NCBI RefSeq assembly: GCF_000615285.1
Contig: NZ_BALU01000003.1
Coordinates: 1 to 64,000, forward strand
DNA from: Lactobacillus kitasatonis DSM 16761 = JCM 1039
GTDB taxonomy: Bacteria; Bacillota; Bacilli; Lactobacillales; Lactobacillaceae
DNA: 64,000 nucleotides
Reading direction: 5' to 3'
A program made the position numbers and the translations under genes. Shown piece by piece: positions 60,957-64,000 of this stretch; position 1 is the stretch's first letter, and the number at the start of each line of letters is the position of its first letter. The notes under the pieces are model-generated. The model saw only the letters and a program-made list of their open reading frames with translations, searched no databases and had not been told where the DNA came from.

Positions 60957-61814
60957 ATGAAATTTAATTCTTTACAAGATACTTATACGTTGAACAACGG
61001 TGTTAAGATTCCAATCGTTGGTTTTGGTACTTGGCAAACACCAGATGGTGAAGTTGCTGAAAAATCTGTTTTGGCAGCTTTGAATGCTGGCTATCGTCAT
61101 ATCGATACTGCTAAGGCATATGGTAACGAAGATAGTGTTGGAGCAGCTATTCAAAAGAGTGGTATTAACCGTCATGAATTGTTTGTTACTACCAAGTTAT
61201 GGAACTCAGATCATGGCTATGAAAAGACTAGGAAGGCCATCGATCAAAGTTTGCTTGATTTGAAGCTTGACTACCTGGACATGTATTTGATTCACTGGCC
61301 AAATCCAGCTAACATGCGCGACAACTGGGCTGAATTGAATGCTGAAAGTTGGAGAGCTATGGAAGAAGCTGTTCAAGCAGGTAAGATTCGTGCAATTGGT
61401 GTATCTAACTTTAGAAAGCGTCACCTTGATGCATTAATGGAAAATGCAGAAATCAAGCCTGTAGTAAACCAAATTTTCTTGAATCCAAGTGACTTACAAC
61501 CTGAGGTTGTTGCTGAAAATAAGAAATACGATATGCTTAACGAAGCCTACAGTCCACTTGGTACAGGTGGGTTGTTAGGTAACGATGTAGTTAAAGAAGT
61601 TGCCGCAAATTATGGCAAGTCTCCAGCACAAGTTTTGATTCGTTGGTCATTACAACATGGTTTCTTACCACTTCCTAAGTCAGTTCATCCAGAATACATC
61701 AAGGCAAATGCAGAAGTATTTGATTTTGAAATTAGTCCTGAAGATATGGTTAAGCTTGATGGATTACATGGTGTAGCTGGTTTGGCTAATGATCCAGATA
61801 AAGTTAACTTCTAA
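60957..61814 (+). CDS. Aldo/keto reductase (2,5-diketogluconate reductase type)
   Basis: 285 residues. The AKR tetrad is visible: D in RHIDTAKAYGNED, Y in the same helix, K in FVTTKLWN and H in LIHWPNP. The N-terminus (LNNGVKIPIVGFGTWQT) and PLPKSVHPEYIKAN cofactor-binding end are complete. It reduces carbonyls with NADPH. GGAGAAAAC precedes the ATG. Monocistronic. A separate fragment at 35115 is from another AKR gene. Confidence 0.92.
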   Translation: MKFNSLQDTYTLNNGVKIPIVGFGTWQTPDGEVAEKSVLAALNAGYRHIDTAKAYGNEDSVGAAIQKSGINRHELFVTTKLWNSDHGYEKTRKAIDQSLLDLKLDYLDMYLIHWPNPANMRDNWAELNAESWRAMEEAVQAGKIRAIGVSNFRKRHLDALMENAEIKPVVNQIFLNPSDLQPEVVAENKKYDMLNEAYSPLGTGGLLGNDVVKEVAANYGKSPAQVLIRWSLQHGFLPLPKSVHPEYIKANAEVFDFEISPEDMVKLDGLHGVAGLANDPDKVNF

Positions 61815-61827
61815 TAGATAAAATAAT

Positions 61828-61870
61828 AAACGCTCGATTTCTGTCAAAATGCAGAAGTTGAGCGTTTTTT
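61828..61870 (+). terminator. Intrinsic terminator
   Basis: AAACGCTCGATTTCTG pairs with CAGAAGTTGAGCGTTT with two mismatches, followed by TTT. Confidence 0.8.
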
Positions 61871-61874
61871 GTAG

Positions 61875-62320
61875 TTAAAGTCTCTTTTGTAAATAAATCA
61901 TATCTACAAGTTGTTTTCCAGCTTCGAAGATTGGATGGTCGTAATTATCAACGAAAAAATTTCGTTTGCGACCACTGACTTTAAAACCAATTTTTTCATA
62001 AAAAGGCAAGGTGAGAGGACTATCGCCAGTGCCAACTTGAAGAATATCGAACTGACCACGATATTTTTGTTCAATGAATTCAACGAGTTTTTGTGCATAG
62101 CCTGATGTTGGAAGTCTGGATTAGTGGCTAAATTCTTTATTTCTAAAATTTTGTTACCTTCATCAGTGACAACACATTCTGAGATAGCTGTATCATCTTG
62201 AAACAAGACATACATCTTACCCCGGTCAAGGTATTTATCTACCATGCTTTCTTGCTCATCAGCCAGAAGGAGTAGAGAAAGATATTGTTTTTTGTTAGTT
62301 GTAATTTTTTTGATCTTCAT
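61875..62320 (-). pseudogene. GNAT acetyltransferase, frameshifted
   Basis: ATG 62320 reads KIKKITTNKKQYLSLLLLAD, DDTAISECVVTDEGNKILEIKNLATNPDFQH, then the frame fails near 62108. The shifted frame carries on with GYAQKLVEFIEQKYRGQFDIL, LPFYEKIGFKVSGRKRNFFVDNY and QKRL to TAA at 61875. The acetyl-CoA loop and the C-terminal NxGF-like motif lie in the second part, so the truncated product lacks the active region. Confidence 0.82.
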
Positions 62321-62342
62321 AGCTACTAAGATACCACCATAA

Positions 62343-62390
62343 TAAAAAATCTCATAATTATTAGACATTAATCTAGTAATTGTGAGATCT
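62343..62390 (-). terminator. Terminator of the CHRD-like gene
   Basis: ATCTCATAATTA pairs with TAATTGTGAGAT with one mismatch; on the minus strand followed by a run of T. Confidence 0.75.
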
Positions 62391-62396
62391 TTTGGT

Positions 62397-62950
62397 TTAA
62401 GCTTTTACAATTTTACCTGCAGCAATAGGTAAAGTAGTGTGAGCATCGTAACTCATTACATCGCCTTTAACAGAATCAGGCAACTTTAAATCGGCTGGCA
62501 CACCGTGGACATAAACAACACGTTTATCTAATTGAAGGTCAGTTGAACCAAAGGCTTCTTTAAACTTAGCTTGAAGCTTATCTAAAGGAACATCAACTTC
62601 ATATTCGTAGTGGCCATTTTCATCAGCAACTGGATAACCATCGTGAGGGATGTTCATGTCTTCTGGAGCACTATCTAATGGCACCATTGTTGTACCTGAA
62701 ACTGGCTCTGTTTCTGGTAAGTCAATATAACCATCATGGTTAACATCTTGCGCCATGGTTGGAACTTGTGCATCCCTGCCATCAGGGAAACCATGGAAGT
62801 GTTCCCAGTGTTCGATGTTTTTAGGAGTATCGAACATCTCAACCTTGATATGAAGCTTATCGCCATTTTCGGTAAATTCGGCAGTTCCATGTGGCTAACT
62901 CCAATCTTGTCAGCATTTAAAGCAGTAATCTTAGCAATGTATTTAGTCAT
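62397..62950 (-). pseudogene. CHRD-like protein with EF-hand-like loop, frameshifted
   Basis: ATG at 62950 reads TKYIAKITALNADKIGVSHM; the frame then changes near 62890 and GTAEFTENGDKLHIKVEM, FDTPKNIEHWEHFHGF continues to GKIVKA at 62397. A loop DVNHDGYID fits the calcium-binding pattern DxNxDGxID, and the body resembles CHRD beta-rich domains with HGVPADLKLPDSV. No signal peptide is seen. Function unknown. Inactive by indel, though the second frame could initiate at 62837. Confidence 0.7.
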
Positions 62951-63163
62951 AATGATTCTTCCTTTCGTTTAGTTTTCTCACTTGTTGACTACAGTATAGG
63001 AGCGATAATTTAAATAAAAATTGATCTAAATCAAGAAAACCTAAAATGATAAAAAATATTCCCATAGCTTTAGCTATCGAAAAGCAATCTAAATAGGTAT
63101 TTCACATTATGAGTTCTTTTAAGTAAGATTTATTTATAAATAAATCTTAGAAAGAGGATTTGA

Positions 63164-64000
63164 ATGAAGAAAAAAGCATATTGGATAAGTGCGATTATCG
63201 TCATCATTTTGATAATCGCCGGTGTTTTTGCATTTAATAAGCATCAACAACAAGAAAATGATGTGCAGTCTATTAGAAAAACCAAAGTCACTAGTAAAAA
63301 TATCCCTACATTCTTCTTCCATGGCTGGGGAAGCAGCTATCATGCTGAAGAAGATATGACAGCCGCCATTAAAAAAGCTGGTGTATCTAACACAATAGTT
63401 CGAGTAAACGTCAATAAAAATGGTCAAGCAAAGATAATTGGAAAAATTACTAAAAATGCGAAGAACCCACTTGTAGAAGTTAACTTTGCCGACAATAAGT
63501 TGACTAATGCTCATGGTTCATATACTAAGTACCAAGGCATATTATTCAATAGGTGCAAGATATGTCAAATGTAGTTAATGATTGATACGGTTACCACCAG
63601 ATTAACGTTGTATCTCACTCAATGGGTAATCTAGAATTTGCTAACTACATTCGTCGTTACCACGCGCAAAAAGATTTTCCGGGTGTTGAACACTGGGTAT
63701 CCATGGCTAGACATTATGATGGTATCGTCGGCATCAACGACGAACCTACTAAAACGAAGATTGATGCTAAAACGGGTAAGCCTAGCCGAATGGAACCGGA
63801 ATATCGCGCACTATTAAGTCTTAGAAATATTTTTCCTCGTGAAACCAATGTGTTAAACATTTTTGGTAATCTAGAAAATGGCACAAATATGGTCGTGTCA
63901 AATCATATCAAGAATTAATGATTCGCGGTCGAGGCGGTCAACATAGTGCACTGCACAATAACAGCCAAGTTAACAAAGCATTGATTAGATTCATTTGGTA
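63164..64000 (+). pseudogene. DUF915 alpha/beta hydrolase, frameshifted, runs off the window
   Basis: ATG 63164 (AAGAGG upstream) gives a membrane anchor (YWISAIIVIILIIAGVFAF) and FFFHGWGSSYHAEEDM, typical of DUF915 secreted hydrolases. The frame breaks near 63540; the stretch INVVSHSMGNLEFANYIRRYH (nucleophile S in HSMG) is in another frame, and after 63895 the frame shifts again to SYQELMIRGRGGQHSALHNN (catalytic His region). Three or more lesions; the 3' end is beyond base 64000. Confidence 0.82.

Overview
The window is chromosomal DNA of a low-GC Firmicute and looks like a Lactobacillus of the acidophilus/helveticus/crispatus group. Evidence: AT-rich coding sequence with AGGAGG-type ribosome binding sites, many small secreted or lipid-anchored proteins of the lactobacillus type, an ECF-type vitamin transporter, an L,D-transpeptidase, ISL3- and IS1182-type insertion remnants, and a very high load of broken genes. 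That load (about twenty disrupted loci in 64 kb, by frameshifts, nonsense codons and truncations) fits a milk-adapted species such as L. helveticus best. The species call is inference from protein style and decay pattern, not from a marker gene.

Layout. 1-7 kb: PAP2 phosphatase (cut by the window edge), sugar O-acetyltransferase, a secreted serine hydrolase whose start codon seems to have become ACG, a vitamin B6 kinase plus ECF S-component pair, an L,D-transpeptidase and a LOG-family protein. 7-9.7 kb: an Rgg-type regulator, a 56-residue small ORF and an ABC exporter, a compact peptide-like cassette. 9.7-13.7 kb: a scrambled segment. A YjeM-type amino acid permease is split onto opposite strands by an inversion that also cut a beta-glucoside PTS gene, and two intact genes (a matrixin-like metalloprotease and an unknown protein) lie inside it. 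13.9-20 kb: a ketopantoate-reductase-like protein, ROK kinase and AraC regulator, then an esterase-MFS-esterase operon. 20-24.4 kb: small secreted and lipoprotein genes. 24.4-28.2 kb: a defence-like pair (truncated DUF262 protein and an intact GIY-YIG/DUF2075 helicase), then an ISL3 scar that removed the front of luxS.

28-38.6 kb: HAD phosphatase, secreted protein, MFS and YfcC-type transporters, hpt, a wrecked RlmD/RumA-type methyltransferase and a fossil plasmid RepA_N initiator. 38.8-44.8 kb: an intact four-gene polyphosphate operon (degenerate Ppx/HD protein, Ppk1, DUF2252 kinase-like protein, Ppx). 44.9-49 kb: broken hydrolase, RibD-C-like reductase, PepSY protein and Gdx/SugE-type exporter, with an intact Nudix gene among them. 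49-54.4 kb: an Rrf2 regulator divergent from a complete osmoprotectant ABC transporter operon that continues into two oxidoreductases. 54.5-60.3 kb: a flavin fumarate-reductase-like enzyme, an internally deleted IS1182-type element, and two head-to-head junctions (LysR/aroD and ribH/TMEM175) where both partners lost their 5' ends. 60.4-64 kb: Dps, an aldo/keto reductase, and broken GNAT, CHRD-like and DUF915 genes.

The best candidates for an under-described system are the Rgg/small-ORF/ABC cassette, the DUF262 plus GIY-YIG/DUF2075 pair with its repeat-rich leader, and the polyphosphate operon carrying an apparently catalytically dead Ppx-HD protein and a DUF2252 protein. All coordinates and translations come from reading the sequence; no database search was run.
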